DNA from: Megascapheus bottae
Lineage: Eukaryota > Chordata > Mammalia > Rodentia > Geomyidae
Reading direction: 5' to 3'
Length of the DNA: 64,000 bases
NCBI GenBank assembly: GCA_024803745.1
Contig: JANJXV010000188.1
Span: 1,833,501 to 1,897,500 of the forward strand
Position numbers and translations under genes: made by a program. Below are positions 49,861-62,912 of the stretch, piece after piece; within the stretch, counting starts at the first letter, position 1, and each line of letters starts with the position of its first letter. The notes under the pieces were generated by a model. It made no database searches, was not told where the DNA came from, and saw only the letters and a list, made by a program, of their open reading frames with translations.

Positions 49861-50199
49861 TAAACCTAACCCTAATCCTTACCTTTACACTCACCCTAAA
49901 CCTAACTCTAACCCTAACCGTAACTCTAACCCTAACCGTAACCCTTACCATAACCGTAACCGTTACCCTAACCGTAACCCTTATCCTAACCCTAACCCTA
50001 ACCCTAACGCTAACCCTTACCCTTACCCTAACCCTAACCCTAACCCTAACCCTAACCCTAACCCTAACCCTAACCTTAACCCTAACCCTAACCCTAACAA
50101 TTGCCCAAACCTAAACCTAAACCTAAACCTAACACTAACCCTAACCCTAACCCTAACCCTAACCGTAACCCTAAACCTAACCCTAACCCTAACCCTAAC

Positions 50200-50460
50200 C
50201 CTACCCGTAACCCTAAACCTAACCCTAAACCTAACCCTAACACTAACCCTTACCCCAAACCTAACCTTAACCCGAACACTAAACCTAAACTTATCCCTAG
50301 CCCCAACCTTGACCCTTACCCTAACCCTAACCCTAAACCTAACCCTAACGCTAACCCTTACCCTAAACCTAACCCTAATCCTAACCTTAACTCTTACCCT
50401 TACCCTAAACCTAACCCTAACCCTAAAACAAACCGTAACTGTACCGTTACCTTAACCCTA
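50200..50460. repeat. Partial relative of the 1.66-kb unit
   Basis: CTTGACCC at 50308 and AAAACAAACCGTAAC near 50425 match the series found at 59859, 61533 and 63195. Only about 260 bases are shared. Confidence 0.55.
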
Positions 50461-50870
50461 ACCCTAAACTTTACCCAACTCTAACCCCAATCCTAACGCT
50501 AACCCTTACCCTTACCCTAACCCTAAGGCTAACCCTAAACCTAAACCTAATTCTAACCCTAACCCTAACCCTAACCCTAACCCTTCACCTAACCCTAACC
50601 CCTACCCTAACTATACCCCTAACCATAACCCTTACCTTTACCCTAACCCTAACCCTAAACCTAACCCTTACGCTTACCCTAACCCTAACCCTAACCTTAA
50701 CTCTAAACCTAACCCTAACACTAACCCTTACCCTTACCCTAACCCTAACCCTAAACCTAACCCTAACCCTAAACCTATCCCTAACCCTAACCTTTACCCT
50801 TACCCTAACCCTAACCCTAAACCTAAAGCTTACCCTTACCCTAACCCTAACACTAACCTTAATGCTAATT

Positions 50871-50901
<31 letters not shown>

Positions 50902-52479
50902 AAACACTAACCCTTACCCTTAACCTAAACCTAACCCTAAACCTAACCCTAAGCCTAACCTTAACCCTAAACCTAACCTTAACCCTAACACTTACCCTAA
51001 CGCTATACTTAAACCTAACCCTAAACCTAACCCTAACCCTAACCTTAACCCTAACCATAACCCTTACCCATACCCTAACCCTAACCCTAACTCTAAACCT
51101 AACTCATAACCTTACCCTAAGCCTAAACCTTACCCTAACCCTAACCTTAACCCCAACACTAAACCTAACCCTAACCCTAAACCTAACCCTAACCCTTAAC
51201 CTTACCCTACCCCAATCCCTACACCTAACATTAACCCTAACCATAACCCTTACCCTAACTCTAACCCTAAACCTAACCCTAACCCTTACACTTACCCTAA
51301 CCCTAACCCTAACCGTAAAAGTAACCCCAACCCTAACCTTAACCCTAACCCTAAACCTAACCCTTACCCAAACCTTAACCCCAACACTAAACCTAACCCT
51401 AACCCTAAACCTAACACTAACCCTAACCCTAACCCTTACCCTTACCCTAAACCTAAACCTAACTCTAATCCTAACCTTAACCCTAACATTAAACCTCACT
51501 CTACCCTAGCCCTTACCCTAACCCTAACCCTAACCCTAACACTAACCTTAACTTTAACCCTAACCCTAAACCTAACTCTTACCCTTACCTTAACCCTAAC
51601 CCTTAACCTTACCGTTACCCTAACGCTAACCTTAACCTTAACCCTAACTCTAACCCTAACCCTAACCTTAACCATAACCTTAACACTAATCCTAACCCTT
51701 ACTTTATCCTAAACCTAAACCTAACCCTAAACCTAACCCTAACTCTTACCCTTACCCTAACCCGAAACCTAATCCTAACCTGAACACTCAACCTTACCCT
51801 TACCCTAAACCTAACCCTAATCCTTACCCTTAACCTTCCCCGAAGCCTAACCCTAACTGTTACCCTTACCTTAACCCTAACCCTAATCCTAACCCTAATC
51901 CTAACACTAACCCTAACACATACACTTACCCTAACCCTAACCCTTAACCTAACCCTAACTCTAACCCTAATCCTTACCATAACCCTAACCTTAACCCTAT
52001 CCCTTACCCTAAACCTAACCCTAACCCTAACCTTAACCATAACCCTAACCCTAACCCTAACCCCTAACCCTAACTGTAACCCTAACCCTAACCCTAACCC
52101 TTACCCTTACCCTAACCCTACCCTAAACCTAACCCTAACCTAACCCTAACCCTAACACCTAACCCTAAACCTAACCCTAACCCTTACCCTTACCCTAACC
52201 CTAAACCTAAACCTAATCCTAACCCTAATCCTAACCCTTAACCTAACCCTAACCCTAACCCTAAACCTAATCCTAACACTAATCCTAACCCTTAACCTAA
52301 CCCTAACCCTAACCCTAACCCTTATCCTAACCCTAACTCTAAACCTAACCCTTAACCTAAACCTAACCCTAACCCTAACCCTTACCCTTACCCTTACCCT
52401 AACTCTAATCCTAACCCTAACCCTTACCCTAACCCTAACCCTAAACCTAAACCTATCCTTATCCCTAACCCTAACCCTA

Positions 52480-53120
52480 ACAATTGCCCCAACCCTTATC
52501 CTAACCCTAAACCTAACACTAACACGAACCCTAACCCTAACCCTAACCCTAACCCTTAACCTTACCCTAATCCTAACCCTAAACCTAACACTAACCCTAA
52601 CCCTAACTCTAACCCCTAACCCTACCCCTAACCCTAACCCTTACCCTTATTCTAACCCTAACCCTAACACTTACCCTTACCCTAACGACTAACCTAACCC
52701 TAACCCTAACCCTAACCCTTACCCTAACCCTAACCATTATCCTTAAGCTAACTCTGAACCTAACCCTAACCCTAATCCTTACCCTTAGCCTAACCCTAAC
52801 CCTAACCCTAAGCCTTACCATTACGCTAAACCTAACTCTAACCCTTACCCTAAACCTATCCCTAACCCTAACCCTAACCCTAACACTGACCCCAACACAT
52901 ACGCTTACCCTAACCCCAACCCTAACCCTAACCGTAACCCTAAACCTAAACCTAACCCTAACCCTAACCCTAACCCTACCCCTAACCCTTACCCTTACCC
53001 TAACCCTAACCCTAAACCTAACCCTAACCCTTACCCTTACCCTCATCCTAACACTAACGTTAACCCTAACTCTAACCCTAAAACCCTAACATTAACCCTA
53101 ACCCTTATCCTTACCCTACC
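52480..53120. repeat. Block D copy 2
   Basis: CAATTG at 52481, CACTGACCCCAACACATAC near 52886 and CCCTACCCATAACCC near 53115, in the same order as copies 1 and 3. Confidence 0.65.
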
Positions 53121-54247
53121 CATAACCCTAACCCTAAACCTAACCCTAAACCTAAACCTAACCCTTACCCTTACCATAACTATAACCCTAAACCTAACCC
53201 TAACCCTTACCCTTACCCTAACCCTAACCCTAAACCTTACCCTAACCCTAACCCTAACCTTAACCCTAACCCTAAACCTAACAATTGCCCCAACCCTAAA
53301 CCTACCCCTAAACCTAACCCTAACCCTAAACCTAACCCTTACCCTTTCCCTAACCGTAACCCTAAACTTAACCGTAACCCTAACCCTAAACCTTACCCTA
53401 ACCCTAACCCCAATCCCAACCCTAACCCTTACACTTACCCTTACCCTAACCCTAAGGCTAACCCTAAACCTAAACCTAAATCTAACCCTAACCTTAACCC
53501 TAACCCTAGCCCTAACCCTAACCCTAACCCTAACCCTTACCCTAACCCTAAACTTAAACCTTAACCCTTACCCTAACCCTAACCCTAACCCTAACCCTAA
53601 CACTTACCCTAAACCTAACTCTACCTCTAACCCTAACCCCAATCCTAACCCTAACCCTTACCCTTACCCTAACCCTAAGGCAAACCCTAAACCTAAACCT
53701 GAATCAAACCCTAACCCTAACCCTAACCCTAACCCTGAACCTAAAATTAACCCTAACCCTAACCCTAACCCTTACCCTAACCCTAAACTTAAACCTTAAC
53801 CCTTACCCTAACCCTAACCCAAACCCTAACACTTCCCCTAACCCTAACTCTAACTCTAACCCTAACCCTAACCATTACCGTAACCCTAACCCTAACCCTA
53901 AACCTAACCCTTATCGTAACACTAACCCTAACATTAACCCTAACCCTTAACCTAACCCTAACACTTACCCTAACCCATAACCATAACCCATATCCTAACC
54001 CTAACCCTAACCCTAACCCCTAACCCTAACCCGAACCCGAACCCAAACCCTAACCCTAACCCTAACTCTAACACTTAACATTATCCTAACCCTAACCCTT
54101 ACCCTAAACCTTACCCTAACCCTAACCCTAAACCTAACCCTAATCCTAACCCTTACCCTTACAATAACCCTAAACCTAACCCTACCCTAACCTTAACCCT
54201 AACACTTACCCTTACCCTAACCCTAACCCTAACCCTAAACCTTACCC

Positions 54248-54870
54248 TTACCTAAACCTAACCCTAATCCTTACCCTAAACCTAACCCTAACCCTAACCC
54301 TAACCTTAACCCTTACCCTTACCGTAACGCTAATCGTAACCCTAACCCTAACACATACCCTTACCCTAACCCTAACCCTAACTCTAACCGTAACCCTAAA
54401 CCTAACCCTAAAACTAACCCTAACCCTAAGCGTAACCCTAAACCTAACCCTAAACCTTACCCTAACCCTAACCCTTACCCTAAACATATCCTTAACCCCA
54501 ACACTAAACCTAAACCTATCCCTAACCCCAACCTTTCCCCTTACCCTAACCCTAACCCTAAACCTAACCCTAACGCTAACCCTTACCTTAAACCTAACCC
54601 TAATAGTAACCTTAAAACTTACCCTTACACTAAACCTAACCCTAACCCTAAAAGGAACCCTAACCGTTACCTTAACCCTAACCCTTACCCTTACCCTAAC
54701 CTTAACCCTAACCCTAAACCTAAACCTAAACCTAACCCTAACCCTAACACATACCCTAACCCTAACCCTAATCCTAACGCTTACCCTAACCTTAACCCTA
54801 ACTCTAACACTTACCCTAACCCTAACCCAAACCCTAATCCTAACCCTTTCCCTAACTCTAACCAAACCCT
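54248..54870. repeat. Diverged copy of the 1.66-kb unit, first third
   Basis: ACCGTAACGCTAAT at 54321 with flanks like those at 59641 and 62977. Similarity carries on for about 600 bases with many changes, so this is an older copy. Confidence 0.55.
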
Positions 54871-55566
54871 AACGCTAACCCCTAACTCTAACCCTTAACC
54901 TAACCCTAAACCTAACCCGAACCCTTAACCTAACCCTAAACCTTACCCTAACCATAACCCTAACCATAACCCTTACCCTTACCCTAACCATAACCCTAAA
55001 CCTAAACCTAACCCTAAACCTAACACTAACCCTAACCCTTACCTTTACCCTTACCCTAACCCTAACCCTAACCCTATAATTAATCCTAACCCTAACCCTA
55101 ACCCTTACCCTAACCATAACCCTAACACTAACCTACCCCATAACCTTACCCTAACCCTAACGCTAACCTTAACCCTAACCCTAACCCTCACCCTTACCCT
55201 TACCCTATCCCTAACCCTAAACCTAACCCTAACCTAACCCTAACCCTAACACCTAACCCTAACCATAACCCTAACACTTAAACTTACCCTAACACTAACC
55301 CTAACCCTAACCCTAACCCTAACCCTAACACTTACCCTAACCCTCACCCTAAACCTAACCCTAATTCTTACCCTTACCCTAACCCTAACCCTTACCCTAA
55401 ACTTAACCCTAAACCTAACCCTATCCCTAACCCTTACCCTTACCCTAAGCCTAACCCTAAACCTAACATTAACCCTAACCCTTACCTTTAACCTAACCCA
55501 AACCCTTACCCTAACCCTAACACTAACCCTAATCCTTACCCTAACCCTAACCCTAAACTTAACCCC

Positions 55567-55597
<31 letters not shown>

Positions 55598-56539
55598 TAC
55601 CCTAACCCTATCACTAACCTTAACCCCACCCCTAACCCTAAACTCTAACCCTAACCCTTAACCTAGCCCTAAACCTACCCCTAACCCTAAAACTTACCCT
55701 TACCCTAACCCTAACCCTAACACTAACCCTAACCCCTAACCCTAACCGTAACCCTAACCCTAACCCTAACCTTACCCTTACCCTAACCATAAACCTAACC
55801 CTAATCCTTACCCTATCCCTAAACCTAACTCTACACCTTACCCTTTCCCTAACCGTAACCCTAACCCTAACCCTAACCCTTACCCTTACCCTAACCCTAA
55901 CCTTAACTTTAATGCTAACCCTTACCCTTACCCAAACCCTAATCATAACTGTAACGCTTACCCTAACCCTAACCTTAACCCCAAATCTAAACCTAACCCT
56001 AACCCTAACCATAACCCTAACCCTAATCCTAACCCTTATCCTTTCTCTTACCCTAGCCCTAACCCTAACCCTAACCCCAACACTAACCCCAACCCTAAAC
56101 CTAAACCTTACCCTAACCCTAACCTTAACCCCAACACTAAACCTAACACTACCACTAACCCTAACCCTAAACCTTACCGTTACCCTAACCCTAACCCTAA
56201 ACCTAACCTTAACCCTAACCCTTACCCTTACCCTTACCCTAACCCTAACCCTAACCTTAACCCCAACCCTAAACCTAACCCAAACCCTAACCCTTATCCT
56301 TACCCTAACCCTAACTGTAACCTTACCCCTAACCCTAACCCTTAGCCTTACCCAAACCCTAACCCTAACCTTAAACCCAACCCTAAACCTAACTCTAACC
56401 CTAACTCTATCCCTTACCCTAACCTAACCCTAACCCTAACCCTTACCCTAACACTTACTCTAACCCCAAACCTAACCCTAAGCCGTACCCTTAACCTAAC
56501 CCTAAACCTAACCATAACCCCAACCCTAAACCTAACTCT

Positions 56540-57930
56540 AACCCTAAACCTATCCCTTACCCTAACCTAACCCTAACCTTAACCCCAACCCTAAACCTAC
56601 CCCTAACCCTAAACATAACCCTTACCCTAACCCTAACCCTAACCCTAACCCCTACCCTAGCTCTAACACTAACCCTAACCCTAAACCTTATCCTAACCCT
56701 AACCCTAACACTTACCCTAACCCTAACCTAACCCTTACCCTAACCTAACCCTAATCCTTACCCTAACTTGAACCCTTACCCTTACCCTAAACCTAACCCT
56801 AACCCTAACCCTTACCCTTACCTTAACCCTAACCCTAACCTAACCCTTATCCTTACCCTAACGCTAACCCTAACCCTAAACCTTACCCTTACCCTAACCC
56901 TAACCCTATCCCTAACCCTAACCAAACCCTAACCCTAAACCTATCCCTAATCCTAACCCTTACCCTAACCCTAACCTTAACCCCAAAACTAAACCTAGCC
57001 CTAACCCTAACGCTAACATTTACCCTTACCCTAACCCTCACCCTAAACCTAAGCCTAACACTAACCCTAACCCTAACCCTTACCCTAACCCTAACACTAA
57101 TCGTAACCCTAACCCTTACCCTTACCCTATGCTAACATTAACCCTAAAACTAACCCTAACCCTAACCTGAACCCTAACCCTAACCCTAACCCTTACCATA
57201 ATCCTAACCCTAATCCTAACCCTTACCCTTACCCTAACCCCAACCCTAACCCTAACCCTAACCCTTACCCTTACCTAACCCTAAACCTAACCTTAACCCC
57301 AACCCTAAATCTAACCCTAACCCTAACTCTAACCCTAACCCTAACCCTAACCCTAACCCTAAACCTAACCCTAACCCTATCCCTAACCCTTACCCTTACC
57401 CTAATCCTAACCCTAACCCTAACCTTAAACCTAAACCTAACCCTAACCCTAACCCTAACCCTAACCCTAACTTTAACCCTAACACTCACACTTACCCTTA
57501 CCCTAACCCTAACCCTAAACCTAACCCAAACCCTAACCCTAACCCTAACCCTAACAATTGCCATTACACTAACCCTAACCCTAAACCTAACACCAACCCT
57601 AACCCTAACCCTAACCCTAACACTAACCGTAAATCTTACCCTTACCCTAAACCTAACCCTAACCCTTACCCTAAACCTAACCGTAATCCTAAACCTAACC
57701 CTATCTTTACCTAAACCCTAACACTCACCCTAACCCTTACCGTTACCCTTACCCTAACCCTAACCCTAACCCTAACCCTAAAACTTACCCTTACCCTAAC
57801 TCTAACCCTAAAGCTAACCCTAACCCTTATCCTAACCCTAACCGTAACCCTAACCCTAACCTTTTACGTAACCCTAACACTAAATCTAACCCCTAACCCT
57901 AACCCTTATCCTAACCCTAACACTAAACCT
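56540..57930. repeat. Block G copy 3
   Basis: Landmarks are CCCTAGCTCT near 56655, CCCCAAAACTAAACCTAGCC at 56981, CAATTG at 57555, CTATCTTTACC at 57701 and TTTACGTAACCC at 57863. The sequence just before it (55.7-56.5 kb) resembles 36.5-37.2 kb rather than the matching part of copy 2. Confidence 0.65.
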
Positions 57931-58149
57931 AACCCCTAACCCTAACCCTAACCCTAATCCTTACCCTTACCCTCACCCTAAACCTAACTCTAACCCTAAC
58001 CGTAACTCTAACCCTACCCGTAACCCTTACCCTAACCGTAACCCTTAGCCTAACCGTAACCCTTATCCTAACCCTAACCCTAACCCTAACCCTTACCCTC
58101 ACCCTAACCCTAAACCTAAACCTAATCCTAACCCTAACCCTAACCCTAA

Positions 58150-58755
58150 CAATTGCCCCAAACCTAACCCTAATCCTAAACCTAACACTAACCCTAACCC
58201 TAACCCTTACCCTTACCCTAACCCTAATCCTAAACCTAACATTAACCAAAACCCTAATTCTAACCTCTAACCCCACCCCTAACCCTAACCCTTACCCTTA
58301 TTCTAACCCTAACCCTAACACTTACCCTTACCCTAACGCCTACCCTAACCCTAACCCTAACCCTAACCCTAACCCTTAAGCTTACGCTAACCCTGAACCT
58401 AACCCTAACCCTAATCCTTACCCTTACTTTTACCCTAACCCTAACCCTAACCCTAAGCCTTACCCTTACCCTAAACCAAACTCTAAACCTTACCCTAAAC
58501 CTATCCCTAACCCTAACCCTAACCCTAACACTGACCCCAACACATACCCTTACCCTAATGCTAACCCTAACCCTAACCGTAACCCTAAACCTAAACCTAA
58601 ACCTAACCCTAACCCTACCCCTAAGCCTTACCCTTACCCTAACCCTAACCCTAAACCTAACCCTAACCCTTACCCTTACCCTCACCCTAACACTAACGTT
58701 AACCCTAACCCAAACCCTAACATTAACCCTAACCCTTATCCTTACCCTACCCATA
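58150..58755. repeat. Block D copy 3
   Basis: CAATTG at 58150, CCCCACCCCTAACCC near 58271, CACTGACCCCAACACATAC near 58529 and CCCTACCCATAAACC near 58745. Closest by eye to copy 1. Confidence 0.65.
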
Positions 58756-59576
58756 AACCTAACCCTAAACCTAACCCTAACCCTAAACCTAACCCTTACC
58801 CTTACCATAACTATAACCCTAAACCTAACCCTAACACTTACCCTTACCCTAACCCTTACCCTTACCCTAACCCTAACCCTAAACCTTACCCTAACCCAAA
58901 ACCTAGCCCTAACCTTAACCGTAAACCTTACCCTTTCCCTAACCGTAACCCTAAACATAACCGTAACTCTAACCCTAAACTTTACCCAACCCTAAGCCCA
59001 ATCCTAATCTTAACCCTTACCCTTACCCTAACCCTAAGGCTAACCCTAAACCTAAACCTAATTCTAACCCTAACCTTAACCCTAACCCTAACATTAAACC
59101 TAACCCTAACCCTAACCCTAACCCTTACCCTAACCCTAAACTTAAACCTTAACCCTTACCCTAACCCTAACCCTAACCATAACCATAACACTTACCCTAA
59201 CCCTAACTCTAACTCTAAACCTAACCCTAAACCTTACCCTAACCTTAAGCCTAACCCTAAACCTAAACTTTATCGTAACACTAACCCTAACATTAACCCT
59301 AACCCTTAACCTAACCCAAACACTTACCCTCACCCCTAACCATAACCCATACCCTAACCCTAACCTTAACCCTAACCCTAACCTCTAACCCTAACCCTAA
59401 CCCGAACTCGAACCCCAAAACCTAACCCTAACCTTAACTCTAACACTTAACATTATCCTAACCCTAACACTTACCCTTACCCTAACCCCTAATCTAACCC
59501 TAAACCTTACCCTGAACCTTACTCTAACCCTAACCCTAAACCTAACCCTAATCCTAACCCTTACACTTACAATAAC

Positions 59577-61250
59577 CCTAAACCTAACCCTAATCCTTAC
59601 CCTAAACCTAACCCTAACACTAACCTTAACCCTTACCCTTACCGTAACGCTAATCCTAACCCTAACCCTAACCCTAACACATACCCTTACCCTAACCCTA
59701 ACCCTAACCCTAACCGTAACCCTAAACCTAACCCTAAACCTAACCCTAACCCTAACCGTAACCCTAAACCGAACCCTAAACCTAACCCTAACACTAACCC
59801 TTACCCCAAACCTAACCTTAACCCCAACACTAAACCTAAACTTATCCCTAACCCCAACCTTGACCCTTACCCTAACCCTAACCCTAAACCTAACCCTAAC
59901 GCTATCCCTTACCCTAAACCTAACCCTAATCCTAACCCTAACTCTTACCCTTACCCTAAACCTAACCCTAAAACTAAAGCAAACCGTAACCGTAACCGTT
60001 AACTTAACCCTAACCCTTACCCTTACCCTAACCCTAACCCTACCCCTAAACCTAACCTAACCCTAACCCTAACCCTAACACTTACCCTAACCCTAACGCT
60101 AATCCTAACGCTTACTCTAACCTTAACCCTAACTCTAACACTTACCCTAACCCTAACCCAAACCCTAACCCTAACACTTATCCTAACTATAACCAAACCC
60201 TAACGCTAACCCCTAAATTTAACCCTTAACCTAACCCTAACCCTACCCCTAACCCTTAACCTAACCCTAACCCTTACCCTAACCATAACCCTAACCATAA
60301 CCCTTACCCTTACCCTAACCCTAACCCTAAACCTAACCTTAACCCTTACCCTAACCCTAAACCTACCCTAACCCAAACCCTAAACCTTACCTAAACCTAA
60401 CCCTAATCCTAACCCTAACCCTTACCCTTACCCTAACCCTTATCCTTACCCTAACCCTAACCCTAACACTAACCCTAACCATAACCCTTACCCTTACCCT
60501 AACCCTAACCCAAACCTAATCTAAACTATTACCCTTACCCTAACCCTACCCCTAACCTTAACACTAAACCTAACCCTAAACCTAACACTAACCCTAACCC
60601 TTACCTTTACCCTAACCCTAACCCTATCCCTAACCCTAACCCTTACACTTACCCTAACCCTAACCCTATCCCTCAACCCATCCCTAACCCTAAATCTAAC
60701 CCTAACCCTAAACCAATCCTTAACTCTAAACCTAACCCTAACCCTAACCCTTACCCTTACCCTAACCCTAAACCTAAACCTAACCCTAATCCTAACCCTA
60801 TCCCTAACCCTAACCCTTACCCTTACCCTAACCCTAACCCTAACCCTAAACCTTACCCTAAGCCTAACCCTTACCCTAACCCTAACCTTAACCCCAACAC
60901 TAAACCTAACCCTAACACTAAACCTAACCCTAACCCTTAACCTTACCCTAACCCAATCCCTAAACCTAACCCTAACCCTAACCATAACCCTTACCCTAAA
61001 CCTAAACCTAATCCTAACTCTAACCCTTAACTTACCCTAACCCTAACCCTAACCGTAAAACTAACCCCAACCCTAACATTAACCCTAACCCTAACCCTAA
61101 CCCTTACCCTAACCCTAACCCTAATCCTAACCCTAACCCTTCCCCTTACCCTAACCCTAACCCTAAAGCTAACCCTAACCCTAAACTTAACCCAAAACTT
61201 TACCCTCACCCTAACCCAAACCCTAACCCTTAACCTAAACCTTACCCTTA
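59577..61250. repeat. 1.66-kb tandem unit, copy 1 (1674 bp)
   Basis: Starts at CCTAAACCTAACCC. Landmarks are ACCGTAACGC at 59641, CTTGACCC at 59859 and ATAACCAAACCC at 60189. Copy 2 is 1674 bases on at the start and 1662 after an extra 12 bases near 60160. The two differ by roughly 1-2% by eye. Confidence 0.88.
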
Positions 61251-62912
61251 CCTAAACCTAACCCTAATCCTTACCCTAAACCTAACCCTAACCCTAACCT
61301 TAACCCTTACCCTTACCATAACGCTAATCCTAACCCTAACCCTAACCCTAACACATACCCTTACCCTAACCCTAACCCTAACCCTAACCGTAACCCTAAA
61401 CCTAACCCTAAACCTAACCCTAACCCTAACCGTAACCCTAAACCGAACCCTAAACCTAACCCTAACATTAATCCTTACCCCAAACCTAACCTTAACCCCA
61501 ACACTAAACCTAAACTTATCCCTAACCCCAACCTTGACCCTTACCCTAACCCTAACCCTAAACCTAACCCTAACGCTATCCCTTACCCTAAACCTAACCC
61601 TAATCCTAACCCTAACTCTTACCCTTACCCTAAACCTAACCCTAAAACTAAAGCAAACCGTAACCGTAACCGTTACCTTAACCCTAACCCTTACCCTTAC
61701 CCTAACCCTAACCCTAACCCTAAACCTAACCTAACCCTAACCCTAACCCTAACACTTACCCTAACCCTAACGCTAAACCTAACGCTTACTCTAAACTTAA
61801 CCCTAACTCTAACACTTACCCTAACCCTAACCCTAACACTTATCCTAACTATAACCAAACCCTAACGCTAACCCCTAAATTTAACCCTTAACCTAACCCT
61901 AACCCTACCCCTAACCCTTAACCTAAAACTAACCCTTACCCTAACCATAACCCTAACCATAACCCTTACCCTTACCCTAACCCTAACCCTAAACCTAACC
62001 TTAACCCTTACCCTAACCCTAAACCTACCCTAACCCAAACCCTAAACCTTACCTAACCCTAACCCTAATCCTAACCCTAACCCTTACCCTTACCCTAACC
62101 CTTATCCTTACCCTAACCCTAACCCTAACACTAACCCTAACCATAACCCTTACCCTTACCCTAACCCTAACCCAAACCTAATCTAAACTATTACCCTTAC
62201 CCTAACCCTACCCCTAACCTTAACACTAAACCTAACCCTAAACCTAACACTAACCCTAACCCTTACCTTTACCCTAACCCTAACCCTATCCCTAACCCTA
62301 ACCCTTACACTTACCCTAACCCTAACCCTATCCCTCAACCCAACCCTAACCCTAAATCTAACCCTAACCCTAACCCTATCCTTAACTCTAAACCTAACCC
62401 TAACCCTAACCCTTACCCTTACCCTAACCCTAACCCTAAACCTAACCCTAATCCTAACCCTATCCCTAACCCTAACCCTTACCCTTACCCTAACCCTAAC
62501 CCTAACCCTAAACCTTACCCTAAGCCTAACCCTTACCCTAACCCTAACCTTAACCCCAACACTAAACCTAACCCTAACCCTAAACCTAACCCTAACCCTT
62601 AACCTTACCCTAACCCAATCCCTAAACCTAACCCTAACCCTAACCATAACCCTTACCCTAAACCTAAACCTAATCCTAACTCTAACCCTTAACTTACCCT
62701 AACCCTAACCCTAACCGTAAAACTAACCCCAACCCTAACATTAACCCTAACCCTAACCCTAACCCTTACCCTAACCCTAACCCTAATCCTAAACCTAACC
62801 CTTCCTCTTACCCTAACCCTAACCCTAAAGCTAACCCTAACCCTAAACTTAACCCAAAACTTTACCCTCACCCTAACCCAAACCCTAACCCTTAACCTAA
62901 ACCTTACCCTTA
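61251..62912. repeat. 1.66-kb tandem unit, copy 2 (1662 bp)
   Basis: Landmarks are CTTGACCC at 61533 and ATAACCAAACCC at 61851. It is offset 1662 bases (277 hexamers) from copy 3 over most of the unit. Confidence 0.88.
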
